The notes: generated by a model from the sequence alone, not told the origin. 64,000 bases of DNA from Paenibacillus_L residui (GCF_042677205.1 NZ_JBHTIU010000002.1:5498-69497); one strand, 5' to 3'. Numbered from the stretch's first letter, positions 50,658 through 59,227 are shown. Program-made: numbers and translations.

Positions 50658-51559
50658 TGGCAGGATTAGAAGTACACGAAATCATCAAGCGGTTCGGAGA
50701 GCATACGGCTGTCAATGGAGTCAGTCTGGAGGTCAAGGAAGGGGAAATCTTCGGGCTCCTGGGCGGTAATGGTGCCGGGAAGACGACGACGATGCGGATG
50801 GTCTTGGGGCTCATTGTCCCGGATAGCGGCAGAATCCTGTGGAAGGGACAGCCTTATAACGAGAGCTTGCGGAAGACGATGGGCTATTTGCCGGAGGAGC
50901 GGGGGCTGTATCCGAAGATCAAAGTGAGCGAACAAATCGTTTATCTGGCCGAACTACGGGGAGTGTCCCGCAAAACCGCGGATAAACATTTGAAGGAATG
51001 GCTCGATAAATTCGGAGTTCCGGAATATTACAATAAAAAGGTGGAAGAGCTGTCCAAAGGAAACCAGCAGAAAATCCAGTTTATCGCCTCGGTGATTCAT
51101 AATCCGGATATTCTGATTCTGGATGAAGCTTTCAGCGGATTGGACCCGGTTAACGTGGAATTGCTCAAAAAGACGGTGTTGGAGCTAAGGGACCAAGGCA
51201 AGACGATCCTCTTCTCCAGCCACCGGATGGATCACGTGGAGGAGCTCTGCCAAAATATTTGCATCCTTCATAAATCGAATGTGGTGCTGAAAGGCAATCT
51301 GAAGGAGATCAAGAGCTCGTTTCCTAAAGAACGCATTATTTTGGAGACGGACTCCAAGGTTACCGGCCTGGAGAAAATTGACGGCGTGAAGGCGGTTCTG
51401 CCACGGGAGAACGGTGTGGAGATTCGTATTTCCAAGATCGAATGCGCACAGCATATTTTGAAAACGGCCATGGAGCAGACCAGTGTTTCCAGATTCCAGG
51501 TGTTGGAGCCTACCTTGAACGAAATCTTCATTAAGAAAGTAGGTAGCGGACATGAGTAA
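50657..51559 (+). CDS. ABC transporter ATP-binding protein 2 (NatA-like)
   Basis: 300 residues. Walker A GGNGAGKTT near residue 36, signature LSKGNQQKIQF near 134, Walker B ILILDEAFSGLDP near 155. The C-terminal 80 residues are the DUF4162-type domain of NatA/CcmA-like exporters. The start overlaps the previous stop by one base, and the end overlaps the permease start by 8 bases. Its partner is the large permease that follows; the pair resembles NatAB, which exports sodium in Bacillus, but other substrates (e.g. antimicrobial peptides) are equally possible. Confidence 0.9.
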   Translation: MAGLEVHEIIKRFGEHTAVNGVSLEVKEGEIFGLLGGNGAGKTTTMRMVLGLIVPDSGRILWKGQPYNESLRKTMGYLPEERGLYPKIKVSEQIVYLAELRGVSRKTADKHLKEWLDKFGVPEYYNKKVEELSKGNQQKIQFIASVIHNPDILILDEAFSGLDPVNVELLKKTVLELRDQGKTILFSSHRMDHVEELCQNICILHKSNVVLKGNLKEIKSSFPKERIILETDSKVTGLEKIDGVKAVLPRENGVEIRISKIECAQHILKTAMEQTSVSRFQVLEPTLNEIFIKKVGSGHE

Positions 51560-52829
51560 TATGATGAGCGTTATCCGGTTCACATTCAGAAACCGGTTTT
51601 TATCAAAAACGTCTTTAGTAACCACCATCATTTTTGCCGTAATCATAAGTATAGTCATTAATTTGCCTTACATTATTTCGTTATTTTCCTCCAATGAGGT
51701 GAAAGCGGTCGGGATAGCGGAGGGAAGCCGTTACTCTCAGGACATAGCTGCGTCTCTCAATCAACAGGAAGATGGAGAGCTGAAGATCGTGCTGCTGCCG
51801 GATGCCGGATCTCCGGAAGCCAATCTGCAGCAAGCGAAGGGCAAGATTGACAGCGGAGAAATATCAGGTTACCTGGAGCTGGTGGAAGAGAGAGGAACAT
51901 TAGTTCAGGCGATCTACCATTCCGATGGCAGCCTGGGAACGGGTGAACAGTCGATTCTGACGACGGTTATGCAGTCCGTTAAGACAGAAGCGGTCGTTAA
52001 AGAGCTTGGATTGAGTCAGGAGCAGCTGGTCCGGCTGAACACACCGGTAGAGCTTAAAACGATGGAGATAAGTCCTCAAGAAGGGGGAATGGCAGAGAAG
52101 GACCCCGGGGAAAGGGCGATTGCTGTAGGGTTGGTCTATGTCCTCCTATTCCTGCTGTTCATGTCCGTCATGATGTACGGCAACCTGGTATCCACCGAAG
52201 TGACGGCGGAGAAGAGCTCTCGGGTAATGGAAATCCTGATTTCCAGCATTTCGCCCATGACGCAAATGTTCGGGAAAGTGATCGGGATGCTGCTGCTCGG
52301 GCTGGCACAAATCGCCATCTTCGCTGTAGTGGCGGCCATTAATCTACTGCTTCCGCATAATATAGAGGTTCTAAGCTCCATGGGGATTCAGTTGAGTCAA
52401 ATTCCGCTGCCGTTGATCGCAGGCTTTTTCTTCTTCTATCTGGCAGGGTTTCTGCTCTATGCGTTTCTGTTTGCGGCAGTCGGTTCTCTGGTCAGCCGGA
52501 CGGAGGATCTGGGTCAGGCGGTCACCCCGCTTACGTTTATTCTGTTGGCCGGATTTTATATCGGCATGTTTGGCTTAAGCAGCCCGGACAGCACCTTCGT
52601 CACCGTGACGTCCTATATTCCTTTCTTTACGCCGATGCTTATGTTCCTGCGGATAGGGCTCGGTGATCCGGTCTTGTGGGAGGTCGGGCTGTCCATAGCC
52701 ATACTGATTGTATCCATCGGTTTCTTCGGATGGCTGTCGGCGAAGATTTACAGAGTAGGCGTTCTGATGTACGGCAAACGCCCTTCCTTGAAGGAAGTCC
52801 GCAAAGCGATGAAAGCCTATAAGGTTTAA
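51552..52829 (+). CDS. ABC-2 family permease (NatB-like)
   Basis: 425 residues. One N-terminal helix (about 15-40), a large extracytoplasmic domain (about 45-190), then five to six helices (about 195-400) as in NatB and related ABC-2 exporters. The TAEKSSRVMEILISSISP segment near residue 220 is a family hallmark. ATG at 51552, overlapping the ATPase gene by 8 bases. Last gene of the operon; a terminator follows at 52886. Together with ATPase 2 it would make a complete exporter. Confidence 0.9.
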   Translation: MSNMMSVIRFTFRNRFLSKTSLVTTIIFAVIISIVINLPYIISLFSSNEVKAVGIAEGSRYSQDIAASLNQQEDGELKIVLLPDAGSPEANLQQAKGKIDSGEISGYLELVEERGTLVQAIYHSDGSLGTGEQSILTTVMQSVKTEAVVKELGLSQEQLVRLNTPVELKTMEISPQEGGMAEKDPGERAIAVGLVYVLLFLLFMSVMMYGNLVSTEVTAEKSSRVMEILISSISPMTQMFGKVIGMLLLGLAQIAIFAVVAAINLLLPHNIEVLSSMGIQLSQIPLPLIAGFFFFYLAGFLLYAFLFAAVGSLVSRTEDLGQAVTPLTFILLAGFYIGMFGLSSPDSTFVTVTSYIPFFTPMLMFLRIGLGDPVLWEVGLSIAILIVSIGFFGWLSAKIYRVGVLMYGKRPSLKEVRKAMKAYKV

Positions 52830-52885
52830 CGCTGCAAAAAGAAGACTGGAGCTTGTCCGAAGTTTACGGAATGAGCCACAGCAAG

Positions 52886-52930
52886 GAAGCCTCCAACCCG
52901 TTGTAAAGTGGGAATGGAGGCTTCTTTTTC
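52886..52930 (+). terminator. terminator of the ABC operon
   Basis: GAAGCCTCCA (52886-52895) pairs with TGGAGGCTTC (52915-52924), followed by TTTTTC. Clear intrinsic terminator 56 bases after the permease stop. Confidence 0.85.
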
Positions 52931-52999
52931 TTGGAAATGATTGGCATTGGCAGCATGAAAAAAAGGCCAGACGGAAACTCCGTTGACCTAATCATTATG

Positions 53000-53020
53000 A
53001 AAGAACCCCGGGTTCTTTTT
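53000..53020 (-). terminator. short hairpin after the GntR-SBP gene
   Basis: AAAGAACCC (53000-53008) and GGGTTCTTT (53010-53018) are exact complements around one base. It lies just past the stop at 53028 on the minus strand; the T-run in that direction is weak. Confidence 0.5.
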
Positions 53021-53027
53021 GAGTCCC

Positions 53028-54386
53028 CTAACGGATTTGGGCACAAGCTGTGGCCGCCGCTTCTGCGGACTCGAGCCCGAGCCAGAACAAAGCAAACTCG
53101 GATTTGAGTTCAGCGATCTCGGCCTCGTTGAACAAATCATGAATAAAGAAGTTGTTGTTCATTAACGGGTCCTCAATATTAAGCGCGCGCAGGTAGCTTT
53201 CGGTACATGCCGCTTGATTGACTTCCCGGATAACCGATAGGAAGGACGAGCGCTCATACATGGCCTGCTGTACACCGGGATCCAGGGCCACTCGAATGAA
53301 TTCGCGGGCCAGCTCGGGGGAGCTGGCCTCGGCAGGTATCATCAGCGCATTGGCCTGCAGCAGCGTAGCCTTCAACGGGCCGAACGGCAGCGGAGCGACT
53401 TCAGGCGTAAAGCTGAGGCTCCGGTCCTTCCATCCGGACATTTCGAATGTTGTCGTTAGCGTCATGGCTGCTTTCTCGTACAGGAAAGGATTCGCGTCAG
53501 ACTCGGGGTACATCGTGGCGATGCGCCGCCGGTACAGCATGTCCTGCAGCAGCGTCAGGGCTGTCCGCAGGCTGTTCTCCTTCAAGCCGCCCCCCTCCTT
53601 GGCTCCGCCGTTCTGCAGGGCAAGCACCGGCCAGCGGGAAATATAGGGGTAGACGGAAAAGCCGTAGCGAACGGGCATCCCGTTGCTGACATGAGTCAAT
53701 CCCTCGGCGGCATTGAGAAAATCGTCCAGCGTCCAGGCTTCTGTCGGCCGGGAAATGTTATCATTCGCAAAAAGCTGTGGGTTGTATGCCAAAAATACCG
53801 GCGTGAAGGTTAACGGCGCCGCGATCAGTTGGCCTTCATGACGAAACCGGTTTAGCAATTTCGGGTAAATGGTGTGCAGGCGATCTTCCAAAGCGGTCGT
53901 CACATCGGAAAAGGGAGCAAGGACGTCGCTGTCGGCAAGCTGCAAATCCGATACCATGACGATATCGGGACTGAGCCCCATCTCGGAGCTCGATTGGAAC
54001 GATTTCCAGAAGTTCAAGGCCGGCAGACTCAGCACCTTGACATCTACATGGGGATATCTCTTGGAGAATGCGTCGATGATGGCGGGCAGCCCGTTATCGA
54101 CGAAGTGAGCCGGGTATGGAGTCAGAATTCGCAGTACATTGCGGTCTGATGGCGAGATGACGAGGTCGACTGGGACCATCGTGCCGAGCCCCGGCCGTTT
54201 GATAACAAGTCCGTCATTCTGAAGCTGTTCCAGAGCTTTGCGTACCGAATTACGGCTCATTTTGTAAAATTCGCACAGTTCGTTCTCCGGCAGCAGATAA
54301 TCACCAGGCTTCACCAAGCCGGTCATAATCTGTTCTTTCAAAGTATGGTACAGCCTCATGTACAGAAATTCGTTTTCCCTGCGCAA
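53028..54386 (-). CDS. GntR-type HTH fused to a solute-binding-protein domain (regulator 1)
   Basis: 452 residues from TTG at 54386, with GAAGGGA a suitable distance upstream. An N-terminal GntR winged helix (about 8-72; FYKMSRNSVRKALEQLQNDGL, shortened) is fused to a complete family 1 extracellular solute-binding-protein-like domain (about 85-430), with the typical EFIRVALDPGVQQ region near 365. There is no signal peptide or lipobox, so the fusion is cytoplasmic: the binding domain is likely the effector sensor. It is divergent from the aminotransferase gene; tandem repeats at 54423-54444 could be its operator. A related fusion lies at 57848. The fusion is not a common annotation; it resembles one-component sensors in Paenibacillus. 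Confidence 0.88.
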   Translation of the reverse strand: MRRENEFLYMRLYHTLKEQIMTGLVKPGDYLLPENELCEFYKMSRNSVRKALEQLQNDGLVIKRPGLGTMVPVDLVISPSDRNVLRILTPYPAHFVDNGLPAIIDAFSKRYPHVDVKVLSLPALNFWKSFQSSSEMGLSPDIVMVSDLQLADSDVLAPFSDVTTALEDRLHTIYPKLLNRFRHEGQLIAAPLTFTPVFLAYNPQLFANDNISRPTEAWTLDDFLNAAEGLTHVSNGMPVRYGFSVYPYISRWPVLALQNGGAKEGGGLKENSLRTALTLLQDMLYRRRIATMYPESDANPFLYEKAAMTLTTTFEMSGWKDRSLSFTPEVAPLPFGPLKATLLQANALMIPAEASSPELAREFIRVALDPGVQQAMYERSSFLSVIREVNQAACTESYLRALNIEDPLMNNNFFIHDLFNEAEIAELKSEFALFWLGLESAEAAATACAQIR

Positions 54387-54422
54387 AATGATCCCTTCCC
54401 ATCCTCGTAATATTCAAGTATA

Positions 54423-54444
54423 ATGGTATATGTATGGTACATGT
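54423..54444. promoter_or_regulatory. tandem 11-bp direct repeats in the divergent promoter region
   Basis: ATGGTATATGT (54423-54433) is followed directly by ATGGTACATGT (54434-54444), a one-mismatch repeat with exactly one helical turn of spacing. It lies 37 bases upstream of the regulator 1 start and about 205 bases upstream of the aminotransferase gene, close to a TATACT box on the minus strand. A good candidate operator. Confidence 0.55.
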
Positions 54445-54649
54445 CCCAAATTGTCGTTACCTATCGAATCGTCCTTTGGACAAATAACAGTACGGCAAGC
54501 TTCGCAGATTACACCGCTTAAACAACCATTAATTGTATCATTGTTCCACCGAAAAGAGAATGGATAACGCGAAAACAATAAAGAGAAAAACTGCTGAATG
54601 GCTGGAGGAGAGAGAAGCGGGGGGATTATAAAGAGGGGAGTAGAGGGAT

Positions 54650-56011
54650 GTGACGGCTGAGAGGAAAATGAGAGGAACGGAAACGGTTAGAGATGTGCAA
54701 AGCCATGGATCAACCGGTGAGGAAGGGGATTCCATCCGGAACGGGACGGCGACCCCGGTTTCTCTGCAATGGAACAATCGCTTAAACAAGGTCATTCCTT
54801 GGGGATCAAGCACTTGCTCCAAGGCCCCGGGGCTTCTGCCCGAAGAACCGGGAGTTATCGTGAGAGGAGACGGCTGCCGGGTATGGGATGCGGATGGCAA
54901 GGAATATATCGACTTCCGAAATGGTTTGGGACCGGTTACACTCGGCTATCGATTCCCGGCTGTGGATGAAGCATTGCGCAGACAGCTAGACAGCGGGATT
55001 TCGTTCGGCCATCCGCATCCTTTGGAAGCTGAAGTGGCGGAAATGCTGTGTGAGCTCATCCCGTGCGCCGATCAGGTCCGCTTCCTGAAGACCGGCGGGG
55101 AGGCCGTGGCTGCCGCGATTCGCATAGCCCGCCATTACACCGGGAGGGATCATATCGTCCAAGTCGGTTATAACGGCTGGCTGAACAGTCTGGCGCCCGG
55201 CGGTTCCCAACTGCCTGGAAGGGCGGCTGCCCAAGTGCCGGGAGTTCCGCGGGAGCTCAGCTCGCTCCATCATGCAGCCGCATGGAACGACCTTCCGGCC
55301 ATGGAGCGGCTGTTCGCCGACTACGGCGGACAGATAGCCGCTGTTGTCGTGGCCGCGGATTATGCGGCTATGCAGGAAGGGGCAGCCTATTACCCGGCAC
55401 TTCGCGAGCTGGCCGGGAAGCATGGTGCGCTTCTTATTTTCGATGAAATCGTGACCGGATTCCGAATCGCTATAGGCGGGGTTCAGGAGTATTTCGGCGT
55501 CGTTCCTGATCTGGCCGTGTTCAGCAAAGGAATCGCGAACGGAATGCCGTTATCGGTCATAGCCGGGCGGAAGGAAGTCATGGGGTGCTGTGACCGCGGC
55601 GGCGTGATTATCACCTCCACCTTCGGCGGAGAAACTCTATCGTTGGCTGCTGCCAAAGCGTGCATTAACACTTATGTCGAGCAAGACGTTGTTACCGGCT
55701 TATGGAAGCGCGGGGAGAGGATGTGGAAGAGGCTGAACGGTCTCTTTGAGCAATTGGATATTCCACTCTCTGTACAAGGCTTCTGGCCTTGTCCGGCATT
55801 CGTTAATCGTCCGGGCACGGAAGAGAAGGCAGACGGGGGGCCGGACGAAGGAATCAGAGAAAGCTTCTTCCGGCTGGCCTATCGCCACGGGGTGTCGCTT
55901 TACAACATTTCGTATGTCAATTTCAGCCATGGCGGGCCGGATATCGATGAAGCCCTGACGAGGCTGGAAAAGGCGTGCGAGGAATTGAACCGGTGGAGGG
56001 AAAGCCGATGA
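54650..56011 (+). CDS. class III aminotransferase (glutamate-1-semialdehyde-aminomutase-like)
   Basis: 453 residues from GTG at 54650 (GGGGAG and AGAGGG sites upstream). The first 45 residues are polar and extra to the family core. The core is fold-type I PLP class III: DEIVTGFR near 262, the PLP lysine Lys293 in FSKGIANGMP, and STFGGETLS near 325. Closest in pattern to glutamate-1-semialdehyde 2,1-aminomutases, but the partner genes are not haem-biosynthetic, so it probably acts on another amine or keto acid. The stop overlaps the start of the amidohydrolase gene (ATGA). It heads the operon between the two GntR-SBP genes. Confidence 0.88.
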   Translation: MTAERKMRGTETVRDVQSHGSTGEEGDSIRNGTATPVSLQWNNRLNKVIPWGSSTCSKAPGLLPEEPGVIVRGDGCRVWDADGKEYIDFRNGLGPVTLGYRFPAVDEALRRQLDSGISFGHPHPLEAEVAEMLCELIPCADQVRFLKTGGEAVAAAIRIARHYTGRDHIVQVGYNGWLNSLAPGGSQLPGRAAAQVPGVPRELSSLHHAAAWNDLPAMERLFADYGGQIAAVVVAADYAAMQEGAAYYPALRELAGKHGALLIFDEIVTGFRIAIGGVQEYFGVVPDLAVFSKGIANGMPLSVIAGRKEVMGCCDRGGVIITSTFGGETLSLAAAKACINTYVEQDVVTGLWKRGERMWKRLNGLFEQLDIPLSVQGFWPCPAFVNRPGTEEKADGGPDEGIRESFFRLAYRHGVSLYNISYVNFSHGGPDIDEALTRLEKACEELNRWRESR

Positions 56012-56751
56012 TCGACGCGCATATTCACCTGGATGGCTCCGAGCTTCATCCGGCTACACTGGAGGAAGGGGACCGGCTTGGCGTCCGGCTCTTCGTCGGC
56101 AGCTCGATCTGCAATTATGAACACTATCCTACATGGGAACAGGTGCGGCTAGCGAATGACGATATGGTCGCGGTCACCCGCCGCTACCCGGACCGGGTGG
56201 CTGGGTACTGCTATGTGAATCCGCGGCACGGGGAGAAAGCACTTGCGGATTTTCGCCGCCGTATCGAGGATCAGGGAATGATCGGTCTGAAGCTATGGGT
56301 TGCGACGCTGTGTAATGATCCGTTGGCCTTTCCCTTCATCGAACAGGCTATTGCCTATCGCGCGCCCATTCTTGTTCATTCCTGGCGCAAAGCGGTCGGA
56401 CAGCTTCCGTACGAATCGACGGCCGGTCATGTGGCGGATCTCGCGCGCCGATATCCGGAGGCTCGTATCATTATGGCCCACATGGGAGGGCAAGTGGAAA
56501 GCGCGATGAATGTTATAGCTCCATATCCGAATGTAAGTACGGATACGTCCGGCACTCCGATCGGCGCGTATGAGGTTGCCTTGGCGGTCGAACGGCTCGG
56601 AGCGGATCGCGTCATTTTCGGCTCGGATCTGCCGGGCGCCTGTCTCGCCAGCAATCTCGGCAAGGTGCTCTGCGCAGGTTTATCGCCGGAGGCAGTGAAG
56701 CAGATTACCGAAGGGAACATGAGCAGATTGCTTGAGGAGGTGGCTAGATAA
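56008..56751 (+). CDS. metal-dependent amidohydrolase (Amidohydrolase_2 type)
   Basis: 247 residues from ATG at 56008, overlapping the aminotransferase stop by 4 bases. The TIM-barrel metal ligands are present: His5-x-His7 (DAHIHLD), His near 125 (VHSWRK), His near 158 (AHMGG) and Asp near 208 (GSDLPG). It should hydrolyse or decarboxylate a small carboxylate- or amide-containing substrate in the cytoplasm. The stop and the next gene's start overlap by one base (TAATG). The context (aminotransferase, inactive-looking paralogue, SBP-type regulators) suggests a catabolic pathway for an imported small molecule. Confidence 0.88.
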   Translation: MIDAHIHLDGSELHPATLEEGDRLGVRLFVGSSICNYEHYPTWEQVRLANDDMVAVTRRYPDRVAGYCYVNPRHGEKALADFRRRIEDQGMIGLKLWVATLCNDPLAFPFIEQAIAYRAPILVHSWRKAVGQLPYESTAGHVADLARRYPEARIIMAHMGGQVESAMNVIAPYPNVSTDTSGTPIGAYEVALAVERLGADRVIFGSDLPGACLASNLGKVLCAGLSPEAVKQITEGNMSRLLEEVAR

Positions 56752-57581
56752 TGAGAGATGGCTTGTCTTTCGAATCCTTCGTCAATGGTCGCGGGGTAGA
56801 CGTCACGGCCTTCATTGGGCAATGGCCGTTTCGCTACCGGTCGCAGGCTTCGGCAGAAGACTTAATGATGATGGCTGACCGACTTGGACTTGTCGGGCTG
56901 TGCGTCAGCCATCTGGCCTCCGTTTTCGGCCATGATACCCGTTCCGGCAACGAGGCTTTGTTCGCGCAAGCGGCTGCCGATGAGCGGCTGTGGCCATTCG
57001 TCGTGCTGAATCCGGCCGAGCCCGGCTGGGAAGCCGAGCTCGATTACGCCGCGCGGAATGGGGCGAGGGGCGTCCGGCTGCTCCCGGGCTATCACGGGTA
57101 TGCGATCAATGGCCAACACGCCGCAGAGCTCATCGCCGCTTTGCGTGAGCGGGGGCTTCCGCTCTCGGTCATCGCCCGTCTGCAGGACGAGCGGCTGCAG
57201 CACCCGCGCTACCCGGCGGAAACCGTCCCCGTGCATGCACTAGCCGAGTTGATAGGAACGTGCGGAGGTCACCCGCTGTTAATCAGCGGTCTCCGCGATT
57301 ATGAGTGGGATGCCGTTATGCGCTTCAGGACCCCCGATTGGCGGTTGGATCGCGTTATCTTCGATCTGTGGTATATTAACGGCCCGCTCGCGGTTATCGC
57401 CCAACTGTGTCAACGGGGGGGAGCCAGAGCATTCGCTTATAGCTCATGCGCTCCTCTGCAGGAAATGGGAGCGACGGCACTTCAGCTAGCGGCGGCTAAT
57501 ATCAACGAAGCGGATCGTCTGGCCCTATGCAGAGACAACGCTCTGCGGTTTCTTGGGATGAACGATTGCCCGGTAGGTTGA
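56751..57581 (+). CDS. amidohydrolase-like protein lacking the usual metal ligands
   Basis: 276 residues, start overlapping the preceding stop by one base. The fold pattern of Amidohydrolase_2 is retained (YAARNGARGVRLLPGYHGY near residue 110, C-terminal NALRFLGM as in family members). The expected His-x-His near the first strand is replaced by T-A-F in DVTAFIGQWPFR, and the last-strand Asp (GSD) is replaced by YSSCAP. Only scattered histidines remain (VPVHALAELI, SGLRDYEWD). It is therefore probably not a metal hydrolase; it may be a non-catalytic partner of the active protein encoded upstream, or have another chemistry. Strict coupling favours complex formation. Confidence 0.8.
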   Translation: MRDGLSFESFVNGRGVDVTAFIGQWPFRYRSQASAEDLMMMADRLGLVGLCVSHLASVFGHDTRSGNEALFAQAAADERLWPFVVLNPAEPGWEAELDYAARNGARGVRLLPGYHGYAINGQHAAELIAALRERGLPLSVIARLQDERLQHPRYPAETVPVHALAELIGTCGGHPLLISGLRDYEWDAVMRFRTPDWRLDRVIFDLWYINGPLAVIAQLCQRGGARAFAYSSCAPLQEMGATALQLAAANINEADRLALCRDNALRFLGMNDCPVG

Positions 57582-57606
57582 AGTAGAATAAGGAAACGCT
57601 AAGTTG

Positions 57607-57633
57607 AAATCCGGCTGTCAGGCCGGATTTTAT
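57607..57633 (+). terminator. terminator of the aminotransferase operon
   Basis: AAATCCGG (57607-57614) pairs with CCGGATTT (57623-57630), followed by TATGTTTTT. It ends the three-gene operon. Confidence 0.8.
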
Positions 57634-57638
57634 GTTTT

Positions 57639-57731
57639 TAAAATATAGGAAAGTATAAGTTTCACCTGTTTCTATATTTCATCGGTAAACGCGCCTGTCC
57701 AAAGGATGGCGATAGCCGTTTATCCTTCCTT
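57639..57731. repeat. dispersed hairpin repeat, copy B
   Basis: The second copy of the repeat at 46391-46493, with the same block order: ATATAGGAA/TTTCTATAT hairpin, CATCGGTAAAC, a GTCCAAAGGATGGC block and GCCGTTTATCCTTCC. In the hairpin an A-T pair of copy A is changed to G-C in copy B, and one G-C pair to G-T. Again the repeat directly follows an operon terminator. Confidence 0.75.
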
Positions 57732-57772
57732 CGGCCCCATTGCTTCGGGACGAGGCTTGGGTCTTATCTATC

Positions 57773-57801
57773 TTGACAGGATATGAACCAGAGGATATGA
57801 T
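57773..57801 (+). promoter_or_regulatory. promoter of the second GntR-SBP gene
   Basis: TTGACA (57773-57778), 17-base spacer, TATGAT (57796-57801). It would start transcription near 57808, 40 bases before ATG 57848, which argues against the longer in-frame start at 57740. Confidence 0.75.
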
Positions 57802-57847
57802 TCTTTCAAATACAGGACATGAGTATAGACGGGTGGTTAGGAAGGTT

Positions 57848-59227
57848 ATGACGAGCAGCAAGCCAAGCCGCACGACATTTCGTGCACGGCTGGATGTTAT
57901 GATCAACACGTTACGCAGCGATATTGTATCCGGCAAGCTTCCCATCGGCCAGTATTTGCCCTCCGAAAGAGCGCTGGCTTCCGAATTTCAACTGAGTAAA
58001 AACTCGGTCCGTCAGGGCCTGGAGCTTCTCGTTGCCGAAGGACTCGTTGAGAAAGTGCCCAGGATCGGCAACCGGGTTACTCAGCCTTATGCAGGGGATA
58101 GAATTACCCTTACATTCGGATACTACCCTTCCGTCGTTCGGGAAGCCGATCTGCACGGATTGTTGGATGATTTCCACAGGGAGCATCCGCATATCCGGGT
58201 CCGGCCTGTTCCGTTGACCTATGGTGAATATGATGATTTGAGCATGGTTTATATGGGCAATGATGTGCTGGACGTTCTTACCTTAAACCATACCGATTAT
58301 CAGCGGATTTGTGAAAAGGAGAAGCTATCCCATCTGGAGCCGCTAGAAGCGGAGGATTCTGAAATTTATCCTTTTTTATCGAGGCTATTCACACAGGATG
58401 GAGTCAGTTTTATTCGGCCGTTTCTTTTTACGCCTGTAATTCTGTGCTATAATCGCGGGCATTTTCGAGAGAAGCAGGTGCTTGAGCCAGACAGCAGCTG
58501 GACTTGGGACGATGTTATGCAGGCGGCCGTCAAGCTGAGCGACGGCAAGAACAGGTACGGCTTCTACTTTCATCTTCTGTCCGATAACCGATGGCCGGTG
58601 TTTCTGCTGCAGAGCGGGGAGAAATTCGAGCGTAATGAAGACGGGCGTTATGTGATCTGCCATACGAAGCTTCAGGAAAGCATGGTTCACTGCCGCAACC
58701 TGATCTATCACCAGGGGATTTTCCCGACATTCCTGTCCGAAAGCGATGCGGATGCGGAACAATTGTTTATTTCCGGCAAGGTGTCGATGATCATGACCAC
58801 TTATTTAAGCCTCAACCATATGCGGCATGCCAATTTTGACTTCGATGTCGCCCCGCTGCCCTATATGAACGAAGCCAGGTCTTTGCTGGTTGTGATCGGG
58901 CTGGCGGTCAACCGTCATTCCAAGCAGAAGGAAGCGGCCAAGGTACTGGTCGATTATTTGCTCTCCTATTCCGCGCAGCTAAGGATTCGCAGAAATACGT
59001 TAAGCTTGCCGGCCCACAAACGGGCGGCCGAATGGACCGGCAAGGAGTCGCTGCCCCGGCCTTCCCGCTTTCATATGTACCGGGAGATCATTCCCTCGTT
59101 TCGTCTGGTATCCGAATTAAACCTGAGCTTGGACGAGCTGGCAACGTTGCGTAATGAGCTGAAATGGTTCTGGTCTAACATGGAGGACGAGAATTCTTTG
59201 TGCCGGAGGCTGGAATCATTACTTTAA
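57848..59227 (+). CDS. GntR-type HTH fused to a solute-binding-protein domain (regulator 2)
   Basis: 459 residues from ATG at 57848 (AGGAAGG just upstream; a promoter lies inside the longer frame). GntR winged helix (about 15-80, FQLSKNSVRQGLELLVAEGL) followed by a family 1 solute-binding-protein domain (about 90-420) without signal peptide. Architecture and order match regulator 1 at 53028, and both have a conserved tail with a leucine-rich helix ending in LKWFWSNME / FALFWLGLE. The two flank the aminotransferase operon, regulator 2 reading in the same direction, regulator 1 divergently. It may sense the same or a related ligand. Confidence 0.88.
   Translation: MTSSKPSRTTFRARLDVMINTLRSDIVSGKLPIGQYLPSERALASEFQLSKNSVRQGLELLVAEGLVEKVPRIGNRVTQPYAGDRITLTFGYYPSVVREADLHGLLDDFHREHPHIRVRPVPLTYGEYDDLSMVYMGNDVLDVLTLNHTDYQRICEKEKLSHLEPLEAEDSEIYPFLSRLFTQDGVSFIRPFLFTPVILCYNRGHFREKQVLEPDSSWTWDDVMQAAVKLSDGKNRYGFYFHLLSDNRWPVFLLQSGEKFERNEDGRYVICHTKLQESMVHCRNLIYHQGIFPTFLSESDADAEQLFISGKVSMIMTTYLSLNHMRHANFDFDVAPLPYMNEARSLLVVIGLAVNRHSKQKEAAKVLVDYLLSYSAQLRIRRNTLSLPAHKRAAEWTGKESLPRPSRFHMYREIIPSFRLVSELNLSLDELATLRNELKWFWSNMEDENSLCRRLESLL

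Noticed and set aside
54650..56011. hemL for haem synthesis
   Set aside because: Class III fold and motifs resemble HemL, but operon partners and regulators have no link to tetrapyrrole synthesis, so a gene symbol would be unsafe.
57740..57847. Longer N-terminus for the second GntR-SBP regulator
   Set aside because: The TTGACA-17-TATGAT promoter is inside this stretch, so it is likely not translated.
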